From contig DAUY01000013.1 of assembly GCA_002505345.1 (NCBI GenBank), forward strand, positions 89,446-153,445: a DNA stretch of 64,000 bases, written 5' to 3'. Each line of letters opens with the position of its first letter. Position 1 is the first letter of the stretch. The position numbers and the translations under genes were made by a program. The DNA comes from Methanomassiliicoccaceae archaeon UBA370 (lineage in GTDB: Archaea; Thermoplasmatota; Thermoplasmata; Methanomassiliicoccales; Methanomethylophilaceae). The notes below the pieces were generated by a model. The model saw only the letters and a program-made list of their open reading frames with translations. It did not search any database and was not told the DNA's origin. Of the stretch, positions 33,284 to 40,954 are shown piece by piece.

Positions 33284-34060
33284 TCAGCCGACCATGGTTC
33301 CTGCGAAAACCTGCCAGGCCAGGGCGGTCTTGGCCACCAGGCTCAGTATGATATACACCCTCTCGCCGTAGAGGTAGTCCTTCCACTTTCCGACCTTCTT
33401 GTACTGCAGGATCATGTTGACCGCGAATATGTTGAAGAAGAAAGCGATCGAGACCATGATACCGTAGACGAACGCAGGAGGGGAGCCTCCGGTGACGCCG
33501 GTGAAGTACATGATCAGCGCGACCCAGGGGACGAGCCCGGCGAAGCATCCGAAAATGAAAGGCGTCCAGTCCGTCTTCTTAGTGTTCTGGTTGTGGGCCT
33601 CCATGGTGTAGCCGAACAGGTTCATGCATGCGTTCAGGGAGAACAGCAGCATTACGGACACGAAGTCGAACATCCCGCACAGCCATGCGATCACGACAAG
33701 CATGAACGAGGACGATACCGCATACTCGAACCAGCGGGCCTTGTTCATGTTCATCTTAAGGTTCTCGACATACCACTTGAATCCGAACGTGGACACCGAG
33801 ATGTGGGCAATGGCCGACATCAGCAGGAATATTGCCACCATCGGGCCCAGCGGCACGCTGAAGAAAAGTTCGGCGGCCCCGGGACCGGTGGGAGGGAAGC
33901 CGGCGGTGGCATCGATGTACGAAGTGGTGAACCTCATCTGCACGTTATAGTCAGCTATCGCGAGCATTATGGCGGCCTGTATGAAATGGAAAAATCCCAT
34001 TATCAGGTTGAACCGCCTCAGCTTCTCGAACTTAACATCATCTGAAACAGCATCGGTCAT
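33284..34060 (-). CDS. Heliorhodopsin
   Basis: The 258-residue product has seven transmembrane helices and the heliorhodopsin signature throughout: RRFNLIMGFFHFIQAAIML in helix 1, RWFEYAVSSSFM with the counter-ion Glu E112 in helix 3, LNACMNLFGYTMEAHNQ in helix 4, YGERVYIILSLVAK and TALAWQVFAG in helix 7, with the retinal-binding Lys K244. This matches the residues E107 and K241 of the first described heliorhodopsin (48C12). The N-terminus would lie inside, opposite to other rhodopsins. ATG 34060 is used; a TTG upstream is not needed, and a TATA-like box at 34088-34098 fits a leaderless message. No carotenoid or retinal synthesis gene is in the window. Confidence 0.93.
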   Translation of the reverse strand: MTDAVSDDVKFEKLRRFNLIMGFFHFIQAAIMLAIADYNVQMRFTTSYIDATAGFPPTGPGAAELFFSVPLGPMVAIFLLMSAIAHISVSTFGFKWYVENLKMNMNKARWFEYAVSSSFMLVVIAWLCGMFDFVSVMLLFSLNACMNLFGYTMEAHNQNTKKTDWTPFIFGCFAGLVPWVALIMYFTGVTGGSPPAFVYGIMVSIAFFFNIFAVNMILQYKKVGKWKDYLYGERVYIILSLVAKTALAWQVFAGTMVG

Positions 34061-34319
34061 ATGTATCAATGATGCACGGCGTTAATCTGTATTTATCCCT
34101 ATCCAATTCCCTTACCCTCCGAGTATGACAGGACACCCAATATGATGATATTCTGGCTCTGTTTTTATAACGGCATTATGTTTAATTGAAGACAATCAGA
34201 AGGGGAGCGGTCAACCATATCTTCCGGACGACACTTAGGTTGATAATACGGTTTCTTTACGCTCCGGACGCAGCTTTGAGATAACAACCTTTATTTTCAG
34301 CCGAATCCATGAGAGGTAC

Positions 34320-35039
34320 ATGATGCGCACCGGTGATATGGAACCGCTCTACAAGAAGGTCGAGGCAGCCGCGATGGAATCGGGCTCGTTCATTGTGGGA
34401 TTCGCCGATCTGTCGGAACTCGAAGGAATGCCCTCGGGAGACGCCACGGTCTTCGAGTTCCCTTATGCGGTGACGTTCGCAGTGGAGATACCGAAGGAAG
34501 CCGTACGTGCGTCGTTGGAGAAGCCCAGCGAGGAGATCCGCTCTGCTTACAAGATGTGCAACAAGAAGCTCAAAGAGGCCGGAGAGAAAGTGGCGCAGAT
34601 ACTTACGGCAGAGGGTTACAAGGCCAGGTTCATAGATCCCTCCCAGAGGATCGATCCCGGAAACCTCCTCGGGCCCATATCGCAGAAGGCCATCGCCGCC
34701 AGGTCCGGAATGGGCTGGATAGGCAAGAACGGGCTGTTCATGACCGACGAGCACGGCCCGAGGCAGCGCATGGGAGCTGTCCTCACGGACATGCCGGTCA
34801 CACGTAAGGCGGAGCCGGTCGACAGCAAATGCGGAGAATGCACCGAATGCATCGACCGTTGCGCCCTCAAGATCCTGAAAGAGGCCGACTTCGTTCACCA
34901 CCCCGGGAGCCGGGACGATGTGATGGACTGGAAGAAGTGCGGAGAGTTCGAGGCAAAGCTGATAGGCGACGGCAGCAGGCCGGAGAGGGCGTGCGGAAGG
35001 TGCATCGCCGTCTGTCCGTTCTCCGGGCTCAGCGGGTGA
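34320..35039 (+). CDS. QueG-like double [4Fe-4S] protein
   Basis: The 239-residue product has a C-terminal region with two cysteine sets, CGECTECIDRC (about residues 181-191) and later ACGRCIAVCPF, binding two clusters. Earlier come SGMGWIGKNGLFMTDEHGP and NLLGPISQKAIAA, as in epoxyqueuosine reductase QueG, a cobalamin-dependent enzyme. The product is shorter than QueG (about 380 residues) and the N-terminal part differs, so it is a relative rather than certain QueG. It may be a reductase for a modified nucleoside or another substrate. The start has gagaggt 5 bases upstream. Its last codons overlap the convergent SemiSWEET gene by 11 bases. Confidence 0.8.
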   Translation: MMRTGDMEPLYKKVEAAAMESGSFIVGFADLSELEGMPSGDATVFEFPYAVTFAVEIPKEAVRASLEKPSEEIRSAYKMCNKKLKEAGEKVAQILTAEGYKARFIDPSQRIDPGNLLGPISQKAIAARSGMGWIGKNGLFMTDEHGPRQRMGAVLTDMPVTRKAEPVDSKCGECTECIDRCALKILKEADFVHHPGSRDDVMDWKKCGEFEAKLIGDGSRPERACGRCIAVCPFSGLSG

Positions 35040-35316
35040 CCTCCCCTTCCTTTTTAATCTTCCTGCCGTAACGGAAAATCATCGTCATCAATGCGATGTT
35101 GAGGGCCACGGAGACCCCGTTCCAGAGGACTATCGGAAGGTCCCGTAGGAATACGCCGTAGGCGAACCAGAGCCCCATGCCCACCGTGAGGAGCGCGGGC
35201 ATGAAAAGGGAGACGTCCACCATCCGGCCGCTGCGGTGCCCCTTGATCAACTGTGGCACGTACCCCATAGTGGTTATCAGGCCTGCCACGAGCCCGATGA
35301 CGGTTATCTGGTCCAT
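35029..35316 (-). CDS. SemiSWEET (PQ-loop) sugar transporter
   Basis: The 95-residue product has three transmembrane helices with the PQ motif in GYVPQLIKGHRSG and a second-helix LLTVGMGLWFAYGVF segment, followed by WNGVSVALNI. This is the single triple-helix unit that dimerises in bacterial and archaeal SemiSWEETs to pass sugars down their gradient. The substrate is not known. It overlaps the convergent QueG-like gene by 11 bases. Confidence 0.9.
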   Translation of the reverse strand: MDQITVIGLVAGLITTMGYVPQLIKGHRSGRMVDVSLFMPALLTVGMGLWFAYGVFLRDLPIVLWNGVSVALNIALMTMIFRYGRKIKKEGEVTR

Positions 35317-35353
35317 GGACCTGCACCACGGTCCCCTGTAATGATTATATGCT

Positions 35354-36292
35354 TCACCGCTTGCACGACGCGCATTCGCGCAGACGGGCCGAGAGGTCCA
35401 GGCCCGTCATGTCCTCCGAAAGCTCCCAGACCCGGAAGGCCAATATGTCGCTCTTCCCTTTCCCGTGCGGACCTACCGGGACGGCACGGCCCTTGAACTC
35501 CATCCAACCGTCCGTTCCGTAGAGCCCTCCTCCCCGGACCTCCGGGTCCAGGGCCGCACGCAGCGCGGGCATGGCGCCCGCCTCCAGTCCGTGCATGAAC
35601 GGCCTCAGCCATCTCCTCATCCTCTCCCTGTTCCTGTAGAGATCTGTATTTACAAGTCCGGGGTGGCATGCGACGCTCACCGGGGCGTCCATCCCCAGAG
35701 ACCTCAGGCGCCTGTCCAGCTCACGGGAGAATAGCAGGGTGGCAAGTTTGCTCTGCTTGTACGCCCTCCAGGGGCTGTAAGACCTCTCGGAGTTTATGTC
35801 TTTGAAGTCCATCCTTCCCCCACGGTGCACGATGGACGTTTGGGTGACCACACGGGAGCCCGGCGTAGAGGTCAGGGCGGGCAGGAGATGGTACGTGAGG
35901 ATGAAATGTCCCAGATGGTTGATCCCCCACTGCGATTCGAACCCTTTGACGGTCTTGAAGTAAGGTGGCGTCATGATGCCGGCATTGTTCACGAGCACGT
36001 CCAAGGCACCGTATTCTGAAATGTACCAGGCGGAGAATTCTTCGATGGATACAGGATCGGCAAGGTCGAGAAAGCGTACCGAAGCATGGGCATCGGGCAC
36101 AGAGGATACTATCTTTTCCGCCACCTTTTCAGCGCCTTCCGGGTTCCTGTCCGCAAGGACGACCGACGCTCCTTTGGCGCAGAGGGCTTCGGCGATGTAC
36201 GCCCCCAGTCCCGATGCGGCGCCCGTGACGACGGCCCTCTTGCCGTCGACGCGGGGCACACTGTCATCGCGCCGATCCCATTTTTCTGCCAT
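35354..36292 (-). CDS. Short-chain dehydrogenase of retinol-dehydrogenase-like type
   Basis: The 312-residue product has the NAD(P) loop TGAASGLG (23-30), NNAG (102-105), catalytic Ser near 153, and Y178-x-x-x-K182 in AYKQSKLATLLF. The SKLA-LF helix and PGLV-T motif are typical of the RDH11/WWOX-like SDR subgroup, which includes retinol dehydrogenases but also other lipid and polyketide reductases. It is 1.3 kb from the heliorhodopsin gene, so an action on retinal or retinol is possible but unproven. Arg residues after the nucleotide-binding strand (ADRN) suggest NADP use. Confidence 0.85.
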   Translation of the reverse strand: MAEKWDRRDDSVPRVDGKRAVVTGAASGLGAYIAEALCAKGASVVLADRNPEGAEKVAEKIVSSVPDAHASVRFLDLADPVSIEEFSAWYISEYGALDVLVNNAGIMTPPYFKTVKGFESQWGINHLGHFILTYHLLPALTSTPGSRVVTQTSIVHRGGRMDFKDINSERSYSPWRAYKQSKLATLLFSRELDRRLRSLGMDAPVSVACHPGLVNTDLYRNRERMRRWLRPFMHGLEAGAMPALRAALDPEVRGGGLYGTDGWMEFKGRAVPVGPHGKGKSDILAFRVWELSEDMTGLDLSARLRECASCKR

Positions 36293-36416
36293 ATGGGTTA
36301 AATGACGAAGGTCAAGATAACCGTTACCTTCGGAACGTCCGGACTAATGGGCGTCGATATCCTTTGCTGTAGGGAGATTGCATTAATGGAAACGCACGCG
36401 AGCGGCTACAGAGAGA

Positions 36417-36608
36417 TCAGTCTTCAGGAAAACAGCTGTATTCCGTAAATCCCAGGTCCTCGACGGAATGCGAATATAGGTCTTTAAATTTCGATATGGC
36501 CGAAAACCGGTTGTCGGCATCGATGAACGCAAGCACCTGGACGTTTTCGACCTCGCTGCCGTCCGGAGAGATTGTGGTGCCTTCGGTGGTGATTATTGCA
36601 TATCTCAT
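36417..36608 (-). CDS. Small protein of unknown function (63 residues)
   Basis: The frame starts MRYAIITTEG with strand and loop segments and an acidic end (SCFPED). Its single strong helix (RFSAISKFKDLYSHSVEDLG) suggests a small folded beta-alpha domain. No family is recognised. Codon use and length make it a probable gene but not a certain one. It lies between the SDR and the restriction locus. Confidence 0.45.
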   Translation of the reverse strand: MRYAIITTEGTTISPDGSEVENVQVLAFIDADNRFSAISKFKDLYSHSVEDLGFTEYSCFPED

Positions 36609-36641
36609 ACTGCGAAGATGCAGACGGAGTAGAAAAAAAGA

Positions 36642-37418
36642 TCATACGCGTCCCGTAAAGACATGCTTGTTATGGAATTCGATGTAGTCACGGTTGGGAC
36701 AATCATGCTCCGGTTCAGATATGGTTTTATTCTCATATCTGCCAAAATAATCATTGTATATCTGGCGGGGCATCATTTCTTCAATGTCGTCGACGTAAAT
36801 AACGGTGTGATATTTTGGATCGATCGTCATTAGGCCCTTGTCGAACGCCTTATCATGAAGGGGATTGAGACACAACCCATTGCGGTGGTCTATTTTTTCA
36901 ACGTCGCTACTGTCTTTCCAAGGCTTTATATGGCTGGCTATCAAAAATTCTGAAGAATGGATTCCGGTCACGCAACATGTTTCATTATATTCGGTAAGCA
37001 CACGTCTTCTGAAAATATTTTGATTCATGCGTGCCTTCGTTCCGATATAGATTTCACCACCTAACACATAATCTGAGAATAATGGCTTGCAGTCCGTTCT
37101 CTCCGAACAATATTTATCTATTATTTTTTCGCAGTCCGGAGCTAGTTCATGTGGTCGGGAACAATATTTGTTCCAAACTGCTTCGTCTATCTTGCTATGA
37201 TGGTCAAAGGTCTTTTTGCCGTCTTTTTTTACAGCTGGGTCAAAAAAAGCAAGATTGTACATCTTGTATGTGACCGAAGAGGGCGTTCGGTCAAGCATAC
37301 GGGCAAGTTCAATCACGTCTTTCCCGTTTTTGGTTATCTCCTTGAATGATGTCTGCAAATAGAGGCCCAATACTAGAGTGACCTCTTCCTCCGTCCATCT
37401 TTGACCAGACCCAGGCAC
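36642..37418 (-). CDS. HNH endonuclease of the restriction locus
   Basis: The 258-residue product has an N-terminal helical DNA-binding region (WTEEEVTLVLGLYLQTSF and a domain resembling HTH motifs) and a C-terminal HNH core: FRRRVLTEYNETCCVTG, then ASHIKPW, HRNGLCLNPLHDKAFDKG. The Cys of CCVTG and the His-Asn-His set form the metal-binding nuclease site. The start is GTG 37418. It follows the methyltransferase in the same direction, with only 39 bases between them if the TAG in the methyltransferase is read through. A restriction or nicking role in the system is likely. Confidence 0.85.
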   Translation of the reverse strand: MPGSGQRWTEEEVTLVLGLYLQTSFKEITKNGKDVIELARMLDRTPSSVTYKMYNLAFFDPAVKKDGKKTFDHHSKIDEAVWNKYCSRPHELAPDCEKIIDKYCSERTDCKPLFSDYVLGGEIYIGTKARMNQNIFRRRVLTEYNETCCVTGIHSSEFLIASHIKPWKDSSDVEKIDHRNGLCLNPLHDKAFDKGLMTIDPKYHTVIYVDDIEEMMPRQIYNDYFGRYENKTISEPEHDCPNRDYIEFHNKHVFTGRV

Positions 37419-37435
37419 AATGCCTTACCAACAGA

Positions 37436-37452
37436 GCACAATATAATTGTGC
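37436..37452. promoter_or_regulatory. Palindrome between methyltransferase and HNH endonuclease genes
   Basis: gcacaat-ata-attgtgc is a perfect inverted repeat with 7-bp arms, between the final methyltransferase stop (37458) and the HNH start (37418). It may be an operator of the restriction-modification locus or a hairpin; it is not followed by a T run. Confidence 0.5.
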
Positions 37453-37457
37453 CGGAG

Positions 37458-38693
37458 TCAGCAATACTTTAGGACCTGAATCCCCATTTTTGTAATCAAA
37501 GGCACAACAAGGGCATTTCCCATTGCGAAATAACGGTTTCTTTCGGCCATTCCTTCCGTCCAATTCGGGGGAAATCCATTGAGCTATTCACACTCTGTCG
37601 GTGTCAATATCCTGTATCTCCCTGCCGCCGGGTCCAGGATAAAATGTGAGCTGCGGTTCATCGAGCCCTCAGAGGTCAGGATCGTTCTGCTGGGCGAATC
37701 GAGGACGTCCGGGAATGGGATGCCCCCCTCGGAATAAAGGTATTCAAAGTCCGTGCCTCTTTTTTTGCGCACCAGCTTTTTGGGCCCCTTCATAAATTTC
37801 CATCGTTCGATATCGCTTTCGTTGTCAACAAAGTATTTCTCGTCCACGTTTTCTATCAGTATGGACCTGAGCGTCTTTGATGCACCGCCTTCTTCTGGCA
37901 CCCATGCGCTTGAATAATCTCTCGTATAGACATTGCCTTCTTTCATACAGCCTGCACGATAGAAGGTTTCAGCAAATCGATTGGATACGGAAATCAGGTC
38001 CGGATATTCGGGCCCGTCAATAACGAACTCCGATTCTTTTCCTCCTGTAAAGGCATCTTTTATTGGGAAAGCACTTGTAAAAAAACCATTTTTGTCAACT
38101 ATTTCTCTTAATCCAGATCCTCCAAGGGATTTTTCGTAGCCGTTGTTTCCGCGTCTGGATGCGAATATGAAGACGCGCCTTCTGCGTTGGACCTCGCCAT
38201 ATTCTGCGGCGTTGATGACGCGCCATTCCACATCATATCCCTGGTCATGCAGGCAGCGCAGTATTATTCCGAAGTCGCGGCCACGCTGTGTGCTCGGGGA
38301 CCTAAGGAGGCGGTCTACGTTCTCCAAAAGGACGAACTGCGGTCGCTTTTTGTCGATGATATGATCGATATTCCACCAAAGCACCCCCTTCTTCCCCGTG
38401 ATGCCTTTGGCGTTTGTTGCGGCGACCGAATAGTCCTGACACGGAAAACCGCCTACCAAGAGGTCGTGCTCCGGAACATCGTCCTGAACGGTCGCGATGT
38501 CCTTGTTCACGTTGATGGATCCGCTGTTTTTGTAGTGACTTTCATAACAGTCGAAAGCGAATTGGTTCTTTCTTCCTGGCTCCCATTGGTTTGACCATAT
38601 GGTCTTAAAACGTCCGGAAGCATCCTCGAGACCGCGCCTGAAGCCACCTACTCCTGCGAACAGCTCTACAACAGAAATAATCTTCTCAGACAT
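37458..38693 (-). CDS. C5 cytosine DNA methyltransferase with an internal TAG codon
   Basis: The frame from ATG 38693 (or GTG 38705) shows C5-methyltransferase motifs in order: VVELFAGVGGFRRG (SAM binding), the catalytic Cys in GGFPCQDYS (about residue 85), LLENVDRLL, and QRRRRVFIFA. It is interrupted at 37584-37586 by TAG, directly after LTPTECE. Reading on in frame gives 41 further residues that contain LNGFPPNW and RYFAMGNALVVPLI, the last two motifs of the family (usual form ECERLNGFP, where TAG stands for the Arg). TGA at 37458-37460 ends it. The full length is about 411 residues. Without read-through the last motif is missing and the enzyme should be inactive. Its partner nuclease is Sau3AI-like, so GATC methylation is likely. 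Confidence 0.9.
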
Positions 38694-38712
38694 TTTCAAC
38701 GGCACATCCGAT

Positions 38713-39192
38713 TTAATGGTTTAAAATGATCGATATTTTTTCTGCTACATCTTTCGGACTGCTCTTGACCTCGCATTCCCAAACCGTTATGACCGTCCAA
38801 CCTGCGGCCTTTAAGGACTCCTCGTTGGATTTGTCCCTTTCCATATTACGCTCAAACTTGGAAGACCAGTAATCCATGTGTGTCTTTGGTAATGGGAGGT
38901 CGCATTTCGGACACCTGTGCCAGAAGCAACCGTTCACAAATATCGCCACCTTCTTGCCCACAAAACATATATCGGGACTTCCTGGCACTTTCTTCCAATT
39001 CAGACGGTATCCCATATGGCCAAGGGCACGAAGCGCGCATCGAAGCATCAGTTCGGGCGAGGTGTTCCTGCCTTTGTTGGAGCGCATGGAGCGCGATACG
39101 GCCTCATTTTCGGGCAAAGGCGACCTGCCGTCCCGCAGATATTCTGAACCCATAGGTCGATAGTGGACATATTCATTAATACGATTTGCCAT
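38713..39192 (-). CDS. vsr: Vsr very-short-patch mismatch endonuclease
   Basis: The 159-residue product has the Vsr set: SRSMRSNKGRNTSPEL, LRALGHMGYRLNW, PGSPDICFVGKKVAIFVNGCFWHRC, the HMDYWSSKFERNMERDKSNEESLKAAGW pattern and IxVWECEVK at the end. Vsr nicks T:G mismatches produced by deamination of 5-methylcytosine, and so travels with C5 methyltransferases, as here. The start at 39192 is preferred: a TATA-like ttttatttt on the minus strand (about 39205-39215) would fit a leaderless message. The longer frame to 39267 overlaps the divergent nuclease gene. Confidence 0.93.
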   Translation of the reverse strand: MANRINEYVHYRPMGSEYLRDGRSPLPENEAVSRSMRSNKGRNTSPELMLRCALRALGHMGYRLNWKKVPGSPDICFVGKKVAIFVNGCFWHRCPKCDLPLPKTHMDYWSSKFERNMERDKSNEESLKAAGWTVITVWECEVKSSPKDVAEKISIILNH

Positions 39193-39194
39193 TG

Positions 39195-40589
39195 ATGTGC
39201 GTGCCCAAAATAAAAGAAGGGGTCGTATACGATCCAAAAAACAAGGGATCCATTTTAGAATACGCAAAGAGGCTGAAAGGACGGACCCTGGGCAGTTTTG
39301 TCACCTCGGGCGAAATAAACGAGAATAACAAAGGCGGGTTCGGCCAGATATTGGAGTCCGGTTATTTTCAGATCGAGAACAACAACGACCCTGTCCCTGA
39401 TTTCGAAGAGGCCGGCATAGAGCTGAAATCGAGCCCGATGCGCAAATTGAAATTCGGCGGCTATTCTCCAAAAGAGAGGCTGGCACTAGGCATAATCAAC
39501 TATGAGGAGATAGTGGATCAGACCTTCGAAGAGTCTTTCATGGCCAAGAATAAGGACCTTCTGATCGTGTTCTTTCTCTACGAGATGGAAAAAACCCCGC
39601 TCGAATATTTAATTCTGAACACCACGGAATGGATATTTCCGGATGGCGACCTTGAGATTATAAAAAGAGACTGGAACGACATCCGAGAAATGGTGGTGAA
39701 CGGGCGCGCCCATGAGATATCCGGAAGTATGACATTTTATCTGGAGGCGATGCCGAAAGGCGCCGGTCATGACAGGGACCTGCGCAGGCAGCCTTTCTCC
39801 GACATTCTTGCAAAACAGAGGGCGTTCGGTCTGAAAAACAAATATCTTCGAGTGATCTTCGATTCCTTGAAGGATTCGGAACCCGTCATAAAGGACATTT
39901 CAGATCTGAAAAACAGGCACATAGAAGATGTAGTTGCCGACATCTTCTCCCGATACGTAGGAATGAGCATAGATGAGATAATCAAAAAGACCGGAACAAC
40001 GCCAAGCAATGGTAAAGACAGATACGCGTCCTTGGCCAGGGCGATGCTCGGCATCGAAAAGAAGAAAATAGACGAATTCGAAAAGGCCGGCATCCAGATG
40101 AAGACGGTACGTTTGGAGAATAGTGGAAACTTAAAAGAGAGCATGTCCTTCCCCCATATCAGATACAATGAGGTCGTCAACGAGAGCTGGGAAGAATCCG
40201 AGCTGTACGACATAATGACCAATCGCTTCCTTTTCGTGGTCTATCAGAAAGGGGCCGACGGAAGATCGACCATTTTCAAAGGCATAAGGTTCTGGTCGAT
40301 GGGCGAAGAAGACCTGGAGACCGTACGTTCGGTGTGGGAGGACACCGTCGAAAAGATCAAAGCGGGAGACTATGAAAATTTCATCCCTATTTCAGCCGAT
40401 AAGATATCTCACGTAAGGCCACACGGAAGGGACTCCAGAGACCTGACCATGGGGCCCGACGGTAAAATGCACAAGAAAATGTGTTTTTGGTTAAATTCCA
40501 GTTATATCAAGGGAATAGTGAAAGAGATTGCTCCGGAAAGTACTACAAATGATCGATCATCTAGGCGATTTTTAAAAAAAGTTAATTGA
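39195..40589 (+). CDS. Sau3AI-like type II restriction endonuclease with a degenerate second MutH-like domain
   Basis: The 464-residue product has two MutH-like domains. The first (about residues 5-210) carries the catalytic pattern D69-x6-E76-x-K78 in DFEEAGIELKS. The second (about 230-464) repeats the same surroundings (EFEKAGIQMKT), but the Glu is Gln, so only the first domain should cut DNA. Sau3AI has this same arrangement, with an inactive C-terminal domain that helps dimerise and bind a second site. Cleavage at GATC is likely by analogy. The adjacent C5 methyltransferase and Vsr support a methylation-protected system. ATG 39195 is used; other possible starts are nearby. Confidence 0.9.
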   Translation: MCVPKIKEGVVYDPKNKGSILEYAKRLKGRTLGSFVTSGEINENNKGGFGQILESGYFQIENNNDPVPDFEEAGIELKSSPMRKLKFGGYSPKERLALGIINYEEIVDQTFEESFMAKNKDLLIVFFLYEMEKTPLEYLILNTTEWIFPDGDLEIIKRDWNDIREMVVNGRAHEISGSMTFYLEAMPKGAGHDRDLRRQPFSDILAKQRAFGLKNKYLRVIFDSLKDSEPVIKDISDLKNRHIEDVVADIFSRYVGMSIDEIIKKTGTTPSNGKDRYASLARAMLGIEKKKIDEFEKAGIQMKTVRLENSGNLKESMSFPHIRYNEVVNESWEESELYDIMTNRFLFVVYQKGADGRSTIFKGIRFWSMGEEDLETVRSVWEDTVEKIKAGDYENFIPISADKISHVRPHGRDSRDLTMGPDGKMHKKMCFWLNSSYIKGIVKEIAPESTTNDRSSRRFLKKVN

Positions 40590-40954
40590 ATTTCTTTTGT
40601 AAAACGGCCTCTATTTCATAAGCATCTGAAAGATTATGAAAATTCTTAGCGATTTACTTGATTGTTATGTTAAAGGGAACGTGAGGTATAGATTTCATTT
40701 ATGGGCAGCCAGATGTTGCAGGATATGCACTTATGTTGGATGTTCGATTATTCGTTACAATTGATTCATAATCCGACAGATGATATTTCTACATTTTTAT
40801 TTTAAAAGAATGTGAAATTCTGAACGAATCTCCCAGATTGGATGTTATTTCGCGATTAAAATACAGGGACTTTTCTATATGGGGAGTGTCTTTCTTGTCC
40901 CAATCATGATTCGTATGGGCGAGATTCCAATTAGGATCGAGGAGAGTTATTTAC
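40590..40954. other. AT-rich intergenic stretch before the three-gene operon
   Basis: It separates the Sau3AI-like gene from the next operon. It is AT-rich, with TATA-like stretches near 40800 and a GAGGAG ribosome site at about 40939-40944 for the gene at 40955. No coding frame or repeat was recognised. Confidence 0.4.
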
